From an uncultured Clostridia bacterium (lineage in GTDB: Bacteria; Bacillota; Clostridia; Christensenellales; Aristaeellaceae): a stretch of 6,573 nucleotides of DNA. Every line of letters starts with the position of its first letter. The stretch's first letter is position 1. The notes below the pieces were generated by a model. It saw only the letters and a program-made list of their open reading frames with translations. It made no database searches and was not told where the DNA came from. Location: positions 1 to 6,573 of the forward strand of contig CALGYL010000409.1 in NCBI GenBank assembly GCA_937934775.1, written 5' to 3'. Below, piece by piece: positions 1 to 6,573 of this stretch. Made by a program: the position numbers and the translations under genes.

Positions 1-523
1 CGTTCCTCATCTTGTGCCTTTATTGTACCCCAAGAAAGTTACATGACCGGTTACAAAATTTGGTGGGGCGAAATTCGTTTGAAACCAGATTGGGAGCGGA
101 TGTTCGGGGCCTTTGGAGGCGCTTTCGACTGGAAACAGTGGGAAACACTCTTTTCAGGGCATTTCCAGGCCCCAAACAGGTGCCTGTGCGGAGTGAGAAG
201 GAGTAAATTCGCAAGGCCCTTGGCGGAAACGAGGCTTGGTTTGAAGATGGATTGTTTATTTTTTGTTAATTCGTAATTTTGGGGCGGGATTTTTTGCGGG
301 CATGCGGGTGTCCGCCGCGCCGGAGCGGCAAGGAAATCGACGCTAACCAATGTACGCTCATGTAACATTCTTTATGCTTCCCCCAGGCTTCACTTTGGCG
401 GCGCAGGCGGATGCGGGGAGGCATTTCCAGGCCGAAGGATTCCGGCGCTGGCGTTACCTTATCGTATGCGGGGTTGGAGTGTCCCAATACCATTTGAATG
501 GCGGCGCGCCGGATGCGATGTGT
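1..523. other. Stretch without a supportable gene, AT-richer in places
   Basis: I see no convincing protein gene, tRNA, rRNA, CRISPR or insertion-sequence end here. Open frames on both strands are short, lack a ribosome binding site and match no family I recognise. Composition differs from the genes to the right: by direct count, bases 1-60 have 24 G+C and bases 241-280 only 8 of 40. No clear terminator for the amidase gene is visible below 524; the inverted repeat at 314-329 has only 5 bp arms and no T run. The stretch may be an intergenic region or hold remains of an old gene. Confidence 0.6.
158..433. repeat. 14-base direct repeat, two copies, in the gene-free left end
   Basis: GGCATTTCCAGGCC occurs exactly at 158-171 and at 420-433. 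Upstream of each lies a second similar block, CTTTGGAGGCGC at 111-122 and CTTTGGCGGCGC at 393-404 (11 of 12 bases alike), in the same order but at different distances (47 and 27 bases). This may be a diverged duplication with a deletion, or chance. No function is visible. Confidence 0.45.
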
Positions 524-1009
524 TCAGCCCCTTGCGCCCAGAATGGACATGAGCCGCGCTTCCTGGAACGGGTAGGTACGCAGCGGCCGGTAGTCGCAGT
601 CAATGGTATGTGCCGCAACCAGAATCCCGCCGGTGTCCTGCGGATCGGGCGTTTCGACCACGAGGCAGGAATGGGTGAACCGGTTCTCCACAAATGCCAA
701 TTGTATCACGTCACCGGGGCGCGCCTCAATCAGCGGCGCGCGCATCGCGTAGGGGCCGAGGCCGCGGTTTTCAACCAGGAACCGGTGGAGAAAAAACACG
801 CTGGTCCAGGACGGGCTGCGCTTCTGCATTGAGTAAAAGTACCATCCGGTGTGGGGCGTGGGGTTCATCTGACCGCATCCGGCGAACAGGCACTGGGAGA
901 TGAAGTTGGTGCAGTCACCGCCGATTTCGTCAAACGCGCCATAGCGCGGATTGCGTAAAAACGCCCATCTGTGGGCGTAGTCGACGGCTTTTTCGCGGTC
1001 ATAGGGCAA
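524..1009 (-). CDS. Amidase-domain protein (putative cysteine amidase/peptidase, Amidase_6-like)
   Basis: From the chosen TTG start the protein has 161 residues. It resembles the small putative amidase domain family (Pfam Amidase_6, PF12671, recalled) common in Bacilli and Clostridia, whose substrate is generally unknown; a papain-like (NlpC/CHAP-type) thiol mechanism is inferred. Visible motifs are YDREKAVDYAHRWA (3-16), GGDCTNFISQCL (30-41) with probable nucleophile Cys33, GWYFY (55-59), SPSW (65-68), RPGDVIQL (97-104), FTHS (111-114) with probable catalytic His113, and AAHTIDCDYRPL (132-143). No signal peptide or membrane segment is seen, so it should be cytoplasmic unless exported by an unknown route. 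Start choice: there is no suitable ATG. The frame stays open upstream into purL, but that stretch crosses the hairpin and looks non-coding. TTG at 1009 has GGAGG 11 bases before it and gives the usual family N-terminus. GTG at 1018 is the alternative, but lies only 2 bases from GGAGG. The TGA stop is at 526-524. A link to purine synthesis is not indicated. Confidence 0.85.
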   Translation of the reverse strand: MPYDREKAVDYAHRWAFLRNPRYGAFDEIGGDCTNFISQCLFAGCGQMNPTPHTGWYFYSMQKRSPSWTSVFFLHRFLVENRGLGPYAMRAPLIEARPGDVIQLAFVENRFTHSCLVVETPDPQDTGGILVAAHTIDCDYRPLRTYPFQEARLMSILGARG

Positions 1010-1020
1010 ACGGATCACAT

Positions 1021-1025
1021 CCTCC
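1021..1025 (-). promoter_or_regulatory. Likely ribosome binding site of the amidase-domain gene
   Basis: GGAGG on the minus strand lies 11 bases before TTG (1009) and 2 bases before GTG (1018). The longer spacing is somewhat wide but workable, and the shorter one is too tight, so this site favours the TTG start. It lies just behind the hairpin, in the non-coding gap after purL. Confidence 0.55.
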
Positions 1026-1040
1026 GCTCGCCATTTTATG

Positions 1041-1072
1041 AAAACGCCCCGCGCGGTGTGACCGCGCGGGGC
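1041..1072 (-). terminator. Probable intrinsic terminator behind purL
   Basis: A perfect 11-bp inverted repeat, GCCCCGCGCGG with its complement, encloses a 5-base loop (1046-1072). On the minus strand it is followed by GTTTTC. It begins 25 bases after the purL stop codon, the expected place for an operon end. The U run is only four bases long after one G, so termination may be partial and let some transcription reach the amidase gene. The plus strand has no T run behind the stem, so it would act only for minus-strand transcription. Confidence 0.65.
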
Positions 1073-1097
1073 AGGATGATCCGAGGAAGCCTGAGAT

Positions 1098-4000
1098 TTA
1101 CGAAAAATAGTCCACTGCGCCGCGGAACATGGTGTTTTCCTTATCGCCCGGTACGTTTCGGTAGAGGAATTCCCCGCTGCGCTCAAAGTGGGCCATGCGC
1201 CCGAACACCCTGCCGTCCGGGGAGGTGATGCCCTCCACCGCCGCTGCGGACCCGTTCGGGTTGACCAGAATGTCCATCGACGGCGCGCCCGATTCGTCGC
1301 AGTACTGCGTCGCGATCTGGCCGTTTTCGGAAAGCGCGCGCAGAAGCTCCGGCTCGATGATGAACCGGCCTTCGCCGTGGGAGATGGGGGCCATGCGCAC
1401 CGCGCCGACCGGCTCGTGCATCAGCCAGGGTGATTTGTTGGAGGCCACGCGCACGCGGACGAGTTTGGACTGATGCCGCCCTATGGTGTTGAACGTCAAC
1501 GTCGGATCGAGCCGCGCCGTGTCACGGATTTCGCCATAGGGGACCAGCCCCAGTTTGATCAGCGCCTGAAAGCCGTTGCAAACGCCGCCGATCAGGCCGT
1601 CCCGCGCCTCCAAAAGCCCGCTCAGCGCCTCGCGGATGCCGGGATTTCGGAAGAAGGCGGTGATGAACTTGCCGGAGCCGTCCGGCTCGTCACCGCCGGA
1701 GAAGCCGCCGGGCACGAACACGATCTGGCTGTCCGCGACTTCGGCTGCAAATTCTTTTGCCGACCGGGCGACCGCTTCTGACGACAGATTGTTTACCACG
1801 AACACCTTCGAAACAGCACCTGCGGCTTCAAACGCCCGGGCGGAATCGTATTCGCAGTTGGTGCCGGGGAACACCGGGATCAGGACCCGGGGCTTCGCGA
1901 CGGGAATGCGGGGAGAAACGCGGGTCGTGGTTTCAAAGGAGAACGCCTTCACAGCCTTACCGCCCGCGCGCCCGGCGGGGAAGACCTTCTCCAGCTTCCC
2001 GTCGTATTCCGCTTCCAGCGCCTCCAGCGGGATGCCGTCCAGCGCATATTCGTCCGCGGTCACGCCCAGCGGTTCGCCGACCTCGGGCGCGCCCTCCGCC
2101 AGTTCCGCCACGAACGCGCCGGAAGGCGCGTCGAACGCGCGGCTCTTTTCAAATTGCGGCGCGAACCGGAAGCCGATCCGGTTCCCGAGACACATCTTGA
2201 ACACCGAAGCGGCGATGCCGCCAAAGCCGGGGACCATCGCGGAGACGATCTGGCCCGACCGGATCATTTCATGCATAAGGTCCAAGACATCGCGGAGCGC
2301 TCCGGCGTCCGGCAGGCCGTTCCCGCCTGCCTCCGGCGCGATCAGGCGGACCCTTGCGCCCGCCCGCTTGAACTCGGGGGAGATGATGCCCTTCGCGCCG
2401 GCAGCGCTTATCGCAAAGGAGACGAGCGTCGGCGGCACGTTCAGCTGCTCAAAGGAACCGCTCATCGAGTCCTTGCCGCCCACCGCCGCGACGCCCAGAT
2501 CCAGCTGCGCCGAGAACGCGCCGAGGAGCGCCGCCAGCGGCTTGCCCCAGCGGAGCGCTTCGCCGGTCATCCGCTCAAAATATTCCTGAAACGTCAGGTG
2601 CGCGCTGCGCCACGGCGCGCCGGTGGCGGTCAGCCGGGCCAGCGATTCCACCACCGCGCGGTACGCGCCGCGGTAAGGGCTCGCTTCCATTTCATAAGGG
2701 TTGCCGCCAAAGGCCATCACCGAGCAGGTGTCTGTGGAACCGTGCAAGACCGGAATCAGGGCGGCCATCGCCTGGACCGGGGTGCGCTGGCGCGCGCCGC
2801 CGAAGGGCATCAGCACCGTGCCCGCGCCGATGGTGGCGTCAAACCGCTCGGACAGGCCCCGCTTGGAGCAGACGTTGAGGCCGGACACGGTCTCATGCAG
2901 CCGCGTAGCGAAGTCTACACCGGGGACGGTTTTTACGGACTCCGGCGCGGTTATCCGGGCCGAGGCGGAGCGGGACGCGCCGTTGGAATTCAAAAATTCC
3001 CGGGACAGGTCCACGATGGTCTGATCGTTCCAGCGCATCACCATGCGCGCTTCCACAGTCACCTGGGCGACGACGGTCGCCTCCAGGTTTTCGGACGCGG
3101 CCAGCGCCATGAATTCCGGTATGTCCTCCGGAGAAAGCACCACCGCCATGCGCTCTTGGGATTCGGAAATGGACAGTTCGGTGCCATCGAGGCCCTCATA
3201 TTTCTTGGGCACGGCGTTCAGATTGATCCGAAGGCCGTCCGCCAGTTCGCCGATGGCGACCGATACGCCGCCCGCGCCGAAATCGTTGCAGCGCTTGATG
3301 AGCCGCGCCGCGCGCTCGTTCCGGAACAGCCGCTGCAGTTTGCGCTCCTCCGGTGCGTTGCCCTTCTGAACTTCCGCGCCGCACTGCTCCAAAGAGCTTG
3401 CGTCATGGGCCTTGGAGGAACCGGTTGCCCCGCCGCAGCCGTCCCGGCCCGTGCGCCCACCGAGGAGCACCACCTGGTCGCCCGGCGACGGGGTCTCCCG
3501 CCGCACGTGGGAAGCCGGGGCCGCGCCAACCACCGCGCCGATTTCCATGCGCTTGGCGGCGTAACCGGGGTGGTAGAGCTCGTCCACCAGGCCCGTGGCC
3601 AGGCCGATTTGGTTGCCATAGGAGGAATAGCCCGCCGCCGCGGTAGTGGTGAGCTTCTTCTGGGGCAGCTTGCCCGGCAGCGTCTCGGAGAGGGGCTGGG
3701 TGGGATCGGCCGCGCCGGTCACGCGCATCGCCTGGTAGACATAGCCCCGGCCGGACAGCGGGTCCCGGATCGCGCCGCCGATGCAGGTCGCCGCGCCGCC
3801 GAAAGGCTCGATTTCCGTGGGGTGGTTGTGGGTTTCGTTTTTAAAAAGAAGCAGCCAGGGTTCGGGTTTTCCGTCTACCTGAACGGTGATTTTGACCGTG
3901 CAGGCGTTGATTTCCTCGGATTCGTCGAGGTCGTTCAGGATTCCCCGGGCTTTCAGAACCTTCGCGCCGATGGTCGCGATGTCCATAAGCGTCACAGGTT

Positions 4001-4778
4001 TTCCTTCGCGCCCCAGTTCCGCCTGCGCGGCGAGATAGCGCCGGTAGGCTGCCTCCGCGTCCGGATCGTCGAAGGACACCTCTTCGAGGCGGGTCAGGAA
4101 TGTGGTGTGGCGGCAGTGATCCGACCAGTAGGTGTCGATCACCCGGAGTTCCGTCAGGGTCGGATCGCGCCGTTCGTTTTCAAAGTAGTTCTGGCAGAAT
4201 TCCAGGTCCGCCGCGTCCATCGCAAGCGACAGATCGGCTTGCAGGCGGGCGCGCCCGTTTGCGTCCAGCGCGCGAAAGCCGTTGAGCGTGGGGACGCTGC
4301 CCGGAATCTCCACCGGCATCCGGAGTGTCCGCGCGGGTTCCAGTGAAGCCTCGCGGCTCTCCACCGGGTTGACGACGTATTTTTTGATCCGATGAACCGC
4401 TTCATCGGACAGGTTGCCCTGCAGAAGGTACACCCGCGCGGTGCGCACCAGCGGCTTTTCCTTCTGGGAAGCCAGCTGCACGCACTGGGCGGCGGAGTCG
4501 GCGCGCTGGTCGAACTGGCCGGGAAGATATTCCACCGCGAATGCTATTGCGGCGCCCTGCGGGAGCTCGGAATAGGCCTGGTCGATCTGCGGCTCGGAGA
4601 ATATTGTTCGGATGCTCTCGTCAAACAGCGCCCGGTCAATGCCTTCAACGTCGTAGCGGTTCAGAAGGCGCAGGGATTCAAGCCCTTCGATGCCCAGAAA
4701 GGCGGTCAGATCCTGTTTCAGCGCCTGCGCCTCCACGTCAAAGCCCGGCCTTTTTTCCACATATACGCGGTAAACCAT
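1098..4778 (-). CDS. purL: Phosphoribosylformylglycinamidine synthase, one-chain form (FGAM synthase)
   Basis: The enzyme converts FGAR to FGAM with ATP and glutamine, the fourth step of purine synthesis. At 1226 residues this is the complete one-chain form, with no need for separate PurS and PurQ subunits. Order of parts: a PurS-like N-terminal region (about 1-150); a linker with TYWSDHCRHTTF (216-227); a first AIRS-type domain with FKNETHNHPTEIEPFGGAA (312-330) and glycine-rich GGRTGRDGCGG (440-450); NDFGAGG (498-504); a second AIRS-type half with GGKDSMSG (767-774); and a C-terminal class I glutamine amidotransferase domain (about 962-1226). The last has PGTNCEYDS (971-979), nucleophile Cys1067 in GGVCNGFQA, and His1134 and Glu1136 in SHGEGRF, so the catalytic triad is intact. 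The architecture matches the second clade of one-chain PurL known from Clostridia, streptococci and bifidobacteria (TIGR01857, from memory). AAGGAG lies 6 bases before the ATG. It appears to be the last purine gene of the operon, ending with TAA (1100-1098) ahead of a hairpin. Confidence 0.98.
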   Translation of the reverse strand: MVYRVYVEKRPGFDVEAQALKQDLTAFLGIEGLESLRLLNRYDVEGIDRALFDESIRTIFSEPQIDQAYSELPQGAAIAFAVEYLPGQFDQRADSAAQCVQLASQKEKPLVRTARVYLLQGNLSDEAVHRIKKYVVNPVESREASLEPARTLRMPVEIPGSVPTLNGFRALDANGRARLQADLSLAMDAADLEFCQNYFENERRDPTLTELRVIDTYWSDHCRHTTFLTRLEEVSFDDPDAEAAYRRYLAAQAELGREGKPVTLMDIATIGAKVLKARGILNDLDESEEINACTVKITVQVDGKPEPWLLLFKNETHNHPTEIEPFGGAATCIGGAIRDPLSGRGYVYQAMRVTGAADPTQPLSETLPGKLPQKKLTTTAAAGYSSYGNQIGLATGLVDELYHPGYAAKRMEIGAVVGAAPASHVRRETPSPGDQVVLLGGRTGRDGCGGATGSSKAHDASSLEQCGAEVQKGNAPEERKLQRLFRNERAARLIKRCNDFGAGGVSVAIGELADGLRINLNAVPKKYEGLDGTELSISESQERMAVVLSPEDIPEFMALAASENLEATVVAQVTVEARMVMRWNDQTIVDLSREFLNSNGASRSASARITAPESVKTVPGVDFATRLHETVSGLNVCSKRGLSERFDATIGAGTVLMPFGGARQRTPVQAMAALIPVLHGSTDTCSVMAFGGNPYEMEASPYRGAYRAVVESLARLTATGAPWRSAHLTFQEYFERMTGEALRWGKPLAALLGAFSAQLDLGVAAVGGKDSMSGSFEQLNVPPTLVSFAISAAGAKGIISPEFKRAGARVRLIAPEAGGNGLPDAGALRDVLDLMHEMIRSGQIVSAMVPGFGGIAASVFKMCLGNRIGFRFAPQFEKSRAFDAPSGAFVAELAEGAPEVGEPLGVTADEYALDGIPLEALEAEYDGKLEKVFPAGRAGGKAVKAFSFETTTRVSPRIPVAKPRVLIPVFPGTNCEYDSARAFEAAGAVSKVFVVNNLSSEAVARSAKEFAAEVADSQIVFVPGGFSGGDEPDGSGKFITAFFRNPGIREALSGLLEARDGLIGGVCNGFQALIKLGLVPYGEIRDTARLDPTLTFNTIGRHQSKLVRVRVASNKSPWLMHEPVGAVRMAPISHGEGRFIIEPELLRALSENGQIATQYCDESGAPSMDILVNPNGSAAAVEGITSPDGRVFGRMAHFERSGEFLYRNVPGDKENTMFRGAVDYFS

Positions 4779-4779
4779 C

Positions 4780-6051
4780 TTATACTCCTTCTCTTTCCAG
4801 CGCGCGCCGCCCGATGTCCCGGCGGAAGAAGCAGCCGTCGAAGCGCACCTTCGACGCGGCCCGCTCCGCCCGTTCCACCGCGGTTTTGAGGCCGTCCGCC
4901 ACCGCCGTGACGCCCAGCACGCGTCCGCCGTTTGTTGTAAGCGCGCCGTCCGTGACCGAGGTGCCGCTGTGGAAGATTTTAGCCTCTCTGTCCGCGCCGC
5001 CCAGGTCGATGGGGAGGCCTTTTTTGTATGAACCCGGATACCCGCCGGACGCGACGACGACCACGCAGCTGGCGCCGCCTTGAAAGCGGATGTCGGCCTC
5101 GGCCAGGCGTTCGTCTTCCACGGCGATCAGGATGTCCAGAAGGTCGCTTTCAAGGAGCGATAAAACCGCCTGCGCCTCCGGGTCTCCGAAGCGGGCGTTG
5201 TATTCGATCACCTTCGGGCCGTCCTTTGTCAGCATCAGACCAAAGTACAGGCAGCCCTTGAAGGGGCGGCCCTCCTTTTGCATGGCTTCAAGGGTGGGCA
5301 GGAAGACCTCCCGCATGGCACGGTCCGCGATTTCCTCTGTGTAGAACGGGTTGGGCGCGACGACGCCCATGCCGCCGGTGTTGGGGCCTTGATCTCCGTC
5401 AAAGGCGCGCTTGTGATCCATGGAGGAGAGCATCGGCCGGACGGTATTCCCGTCGGCGAAGGCCAGCACGGTAACCTCCGGGCCTTCCAAAAACTCCTCG
5501 ACGACTACGCGCTTTCCGCTCTCGCCGAACGCGCCTTCCGCCATCATGGAGTGAACGGCCAAGCGGGCTTCCTCAAAATTCTCCGCGATCACAACGCCTT
5601 TTCCGAGCGCCAGCCCGTCCGCCTTGATTACCTGCGGGAATGAACGGCCCTTGATGTACCGAAGGGCCGCGTCCTCCCGGTCGAAGGTCTGGTAAGCGGC
5701 GGTGGGGATGCCGTATTTTCGCATCAGATCCTTGGAGAAGATCTTGCTGCTCTCGATCATGGCCGCGGCCTTTGTCGGCCCGAAGCAGGGAATCCCCGCC
5801 TCGTGCAGCCGGTCTACCGCGCCCAGCGCCAGAGGATCGTCCGGCGCGACCACGACAAAATCAATCCGTTTTTCCAGCGCGAAGCGAACGATGCCGCCGA
5901 TGTCCGTGGCGGCGATGGGGTGACAGCTTGCGACTTCCGCAATCCCGGCGTTGCCGGGCAGCGCGTACAGCTTCTCCACTTTGTTATTCTCGGCGATTTT
6001 CACGGCCAGCGCATGCTCGCGCCCGCCTCCGCCGACGATCATGACGTTCAT
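4780..6051 (-). CDS. purD: Phosphoribosylamine--glycine ligase (GAR synthetase)
   Basis: This cytoplasmic ATP-grasp enzyme joins glycine to 5-phosphoribosylamine, giving GAR, the second step of de novo purine synthesis. The 423-residue length is normal for the family. The N-terminal domain begins with the nucleotide-binding GGGGREHA (residues 7-14) and has PGNAG (32-36). The ATP-grasp part shows KADGLALGKGV (143-153), EEFLEGPEV (185-193), the signature QGPNTGGMG (221-229) and the metal-binding EYNARFGDPE (283-292). The C-terminal domain has NGGRVLGV (374-381). PDDPL (70-74) replaces the common PEAPL and is, from memory, usual in clostridial PurD. I chose the ATG at 6051 because AAAGGAG stands 6 bases upstream and MNVMIVGGGG is the normal start of PurD; the frame is open 16 codons further, which I take as untranslated leader. 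The stop TAA (4782-4780) is one base before the purL ATG. No frameshift or missing key residue is seen. Confidence 0.97.
   Translation of the reverse strand: MNVMIVGGGGREHALAVKIAENNKVEKLYALPGNAGIAEVASCHPIAATDIGGIVRFALEKRIDFVVVAPDDPLALGAVDRLHEAGIPCFGPTKAAAMIESSKIFSKDLMRKYGIPTAAYQTFDREDAALRYIKGRSFPQVIKADGLALGKGVVIAENFEEARLAVHSMMAEGAFGESGKRVVVEEFLEGPEVTVLAFADGNTVRPMLSSMDHKRAFDGDQGPNTGGMGVVAPNPFYTEEIADRAMREVFLPTLEAMQKEGRPFKGCLYFGLMLTKDGPKVIEYNARFGDPEAQAVLSLLESDLLDILIAVEDERLAEADIRFQGGASCVVVVASGGYPGSYKKGLPIDLGGADREAKIFHSGTSVTDGALTTNGGRVLGVTAVADGLKTAVERAERAASKVRFDGCFFRRDIGRRALEREGV
4785..4790 (-). promoter_or_regulatory. Ribosome binding site of purL, inside the end of purD
   Basis: AAGGAG stands 6 bases before the purL ATG (4778-4776) and is read as the last codons of purD. 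With only one base between the purD stop and the purL start, ribosomes ending purD could restart directly on purL. Confidence 0.9.
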
Positions 6052-6057
6052 GGCGAT

Positions 6058-6064
6058 CTCCTTT
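6058..6064 (-). promoter_or_regulatory. Ribosome binding site of purD
   Basis: AAAGGAG on the minus strand stands 6 bases before the ATG at 6051. It fixes the start of purD there, rather than at the in-frame ATG at 6099, 16 codons upstream. Confidence 0.88.
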
Positions 6065-6122
6065 GGCTGAACGGTTGACGCGTTTCCTGCGCGCCCCAAA
6101 GTTTATAAGACTCTGGCTCTTT

Positions 6123-6573
6123 TCAGTGGTGGAACAGGCGAAGGCCGGTAAAGGCCATGGCGATGCCGTAGCGGTCGCAGGTTTCAATCACATGATCGTC
6201 CCGGATGGAGCCGCCCGGTTGCGCAATGTAGGAAACGCCGCTTCTGCGGGCGCGCTCCACGTTGTCGCCGAAGGGGAAGAAGGCGTCGCTGGCGAGGGAG
6301 ACGCCGGTGAAACCGGCGAGCCAGTCCTTTCGCTCTTGGGCGGAGATCGGCTCCGGCTTCTCGAGGAAGAACGCCTGCCAGCTATCGAACACCTCCGGAA
6401 GGTTCAGGAGGAACCCATCCACGCAGTTGTCCTTTTCCGGCCGACCCAGCCCGTCCCGGAATTTCAGGTTCAGCGTCTTTTCGTGCAGCCTGAGATGGTA
6501 CAAATCCGCCTTATCGCCCGCCAGCCGCGTGCAGTGGATGCGGGACTGCTGGCCCGCGCCCTCGCCGATGGTC
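6123..6573 (-). CDS. purH: AICAR transformylase (PurH or stand-alone AICARFT), C-terminal part, cut by the window edge
   Basis: The enzyme formylates AICAR to FAICAR with 10-formyl-tetrahydrofolate, the second-last step of IMP synthesis, in the cytoplasm. The frame is open to the right edge, so only the last 149 residues and the TGA stop (6125-6123) are seen. Visible motifs are GAGQQSRIHCTRLAGDKAD (residues 5-23 of the visible part), SLASDAFFPF (92-101) followed by GDN (102-104), QPGGSIRDD (118-126) and the terminal LRLFHH. By comparison with human ATIC from memory, the Phe and Asn of the FFPF..DN motif and the Arg of LRLFHH are substrate-contact residues, and all are present. About 68 residues separate GDKAD from SLASDAFFPF, as in animal ATIC. 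E. coli PurH has a far shorter link. Such proteins in Clostridia are often stand-alone transformylases, with IMP cyclohydrolase encoded separately. The missing N-terminal part would show whether a cyclohydrolase domain is fused. A 71-base gap separates it from purD. The family call is very secure; the symbol is less so. Confidence 0.93.
   Translation of the reverse strand, partial: TIGEGAGQQSRIHCTRLAGDKADLYHLRLHEKTLNLKFRDGLGRPEKDNCVDGFLLNLPEVFDSWQAFFLEKPEPISAQERKDWLAGFTGVSLASDAFFPFGDNVERARRSGVSYIAQPGGSIRDDHVIETCDRYGIAMAFTGLRLFHH

Noticed and set aside
43..276. A 77-codon plus-strand frame, open to the left edge, that could be the end of a gene
   Set aside because: No ribosome binding site precedes the ATG, the protein resembles nothing I know, and its end runs into the AT-rich patch. 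A gene tail cannot be fully excluded without sequence to the left.
252..279. Promoter-like TTGTTT, 16 bases, TAATTT on the plus strand
   Set aside because: Both boxes are weak, the area is simply AT-rich, and no plus-strand gene follows.
314..329. GCCGC/GCGGC inverted repeat as a terminator for the amidase gene
   Set aside because: Arms of only 5 bp, no T run on either strand, and about 200 bases from the stop codon.
51..493. Two overlapping minus-strand frames (51-368 and 266-493) below the amidase gene
   Set aside because: They lack ribosome binding sites and recognisable motifs and overlap in different frames.
350..832. A 160-codon open frame on the plus strand
   Set aside because: It overlaps the amidase-domain gene on the other strand, which has clear conserved motifs, and has no ribosome binding site or family match.
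1010..1186. A longer start for the amidase protein, reaching into the end of purL
   Set aside because: The extra residues would be read through the terminator hairpin and across the purL end, have no family resemblance and no ribosome binding site. The conserved region starts at PYDREKAV.
1576..2589. A 337-codon open frame on the plus strand
   Set aside because: Also antisense to purL; rich in Ser, Pro and Ala with no recognisable domain.
2154..4346. A 730-codon open frame on the plus strand
   Set aside because: It lies wholly opposite purL, whose motifs are complete from end to end. Long antisense frames are expected in GC-rich genes with few stop-like codons. The translation is low-complexity, rich in Arg, Ala and Gly, and shows no family motif.
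6052..6122. Possible internal promoter or hairpin between purH and purD (TATAAA on the minus strand)
   Set aside because: No -35 box stands at a proper distance, and the best inverted repeat has only 4 bp arms. Co-transcription from upstream is simpler.

Overview
The window reads as a stretch of chromosome from a GC-rich member of the Clostridia (Firmicutes). This placement is an inference. It rests on strong AAGGAG-type ribosome binding sites, a one-chain PurL of the long kind known from Clostridia and streptococci, a PurD with the PDDPL variant I associate with clostridial enzymes, and a small DCTNF-type amidase-domain protein common in that group. I cannot name a genus.

All recognisable genes lie on the minus strand. 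In transcription order (right to left) they are: the C-terminal 149 residues of an AICAR transformylase, purH or its stand-alone equivalent, which runs off the right edge (6123-6573); purD, GAR synthetase (4780-6051); purL, one-chain FGAM synthase (1098-4778); an 11-bp GC-rich hairpin with a short U run, probably the operon terminator (1041-1072); and a small putative cysteine amidase or peptidase that I start at a TTG codon (524-1009). The leftmost 523 bases hold no gene I can support. They are more AT-rich in places and contain a 14-base direct repeat.

The three purine genes act in one pathway, de novo IMP synthesis. PurD makes GAR from phosphoribosylamine and glycine, PurL converts FGAR to FGAM using glutamine, and the transformylase carries out the formylation that precedes ring closure. 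purD and purL are separated by one base and purL's ribosome binding site lies inside the end of purD, so they are almost certainly co-transcribed and probably translationally coupled. purL looks like the last gene of the operon.

This is mostly an ordinary housekeeping region and I found no evidence of a new system. The points most worth a second look are the animal-ATIC-like form of the transformylase, the amidase gene sitting just behind the probable terminator with an unusual start, and the gene-free left end.
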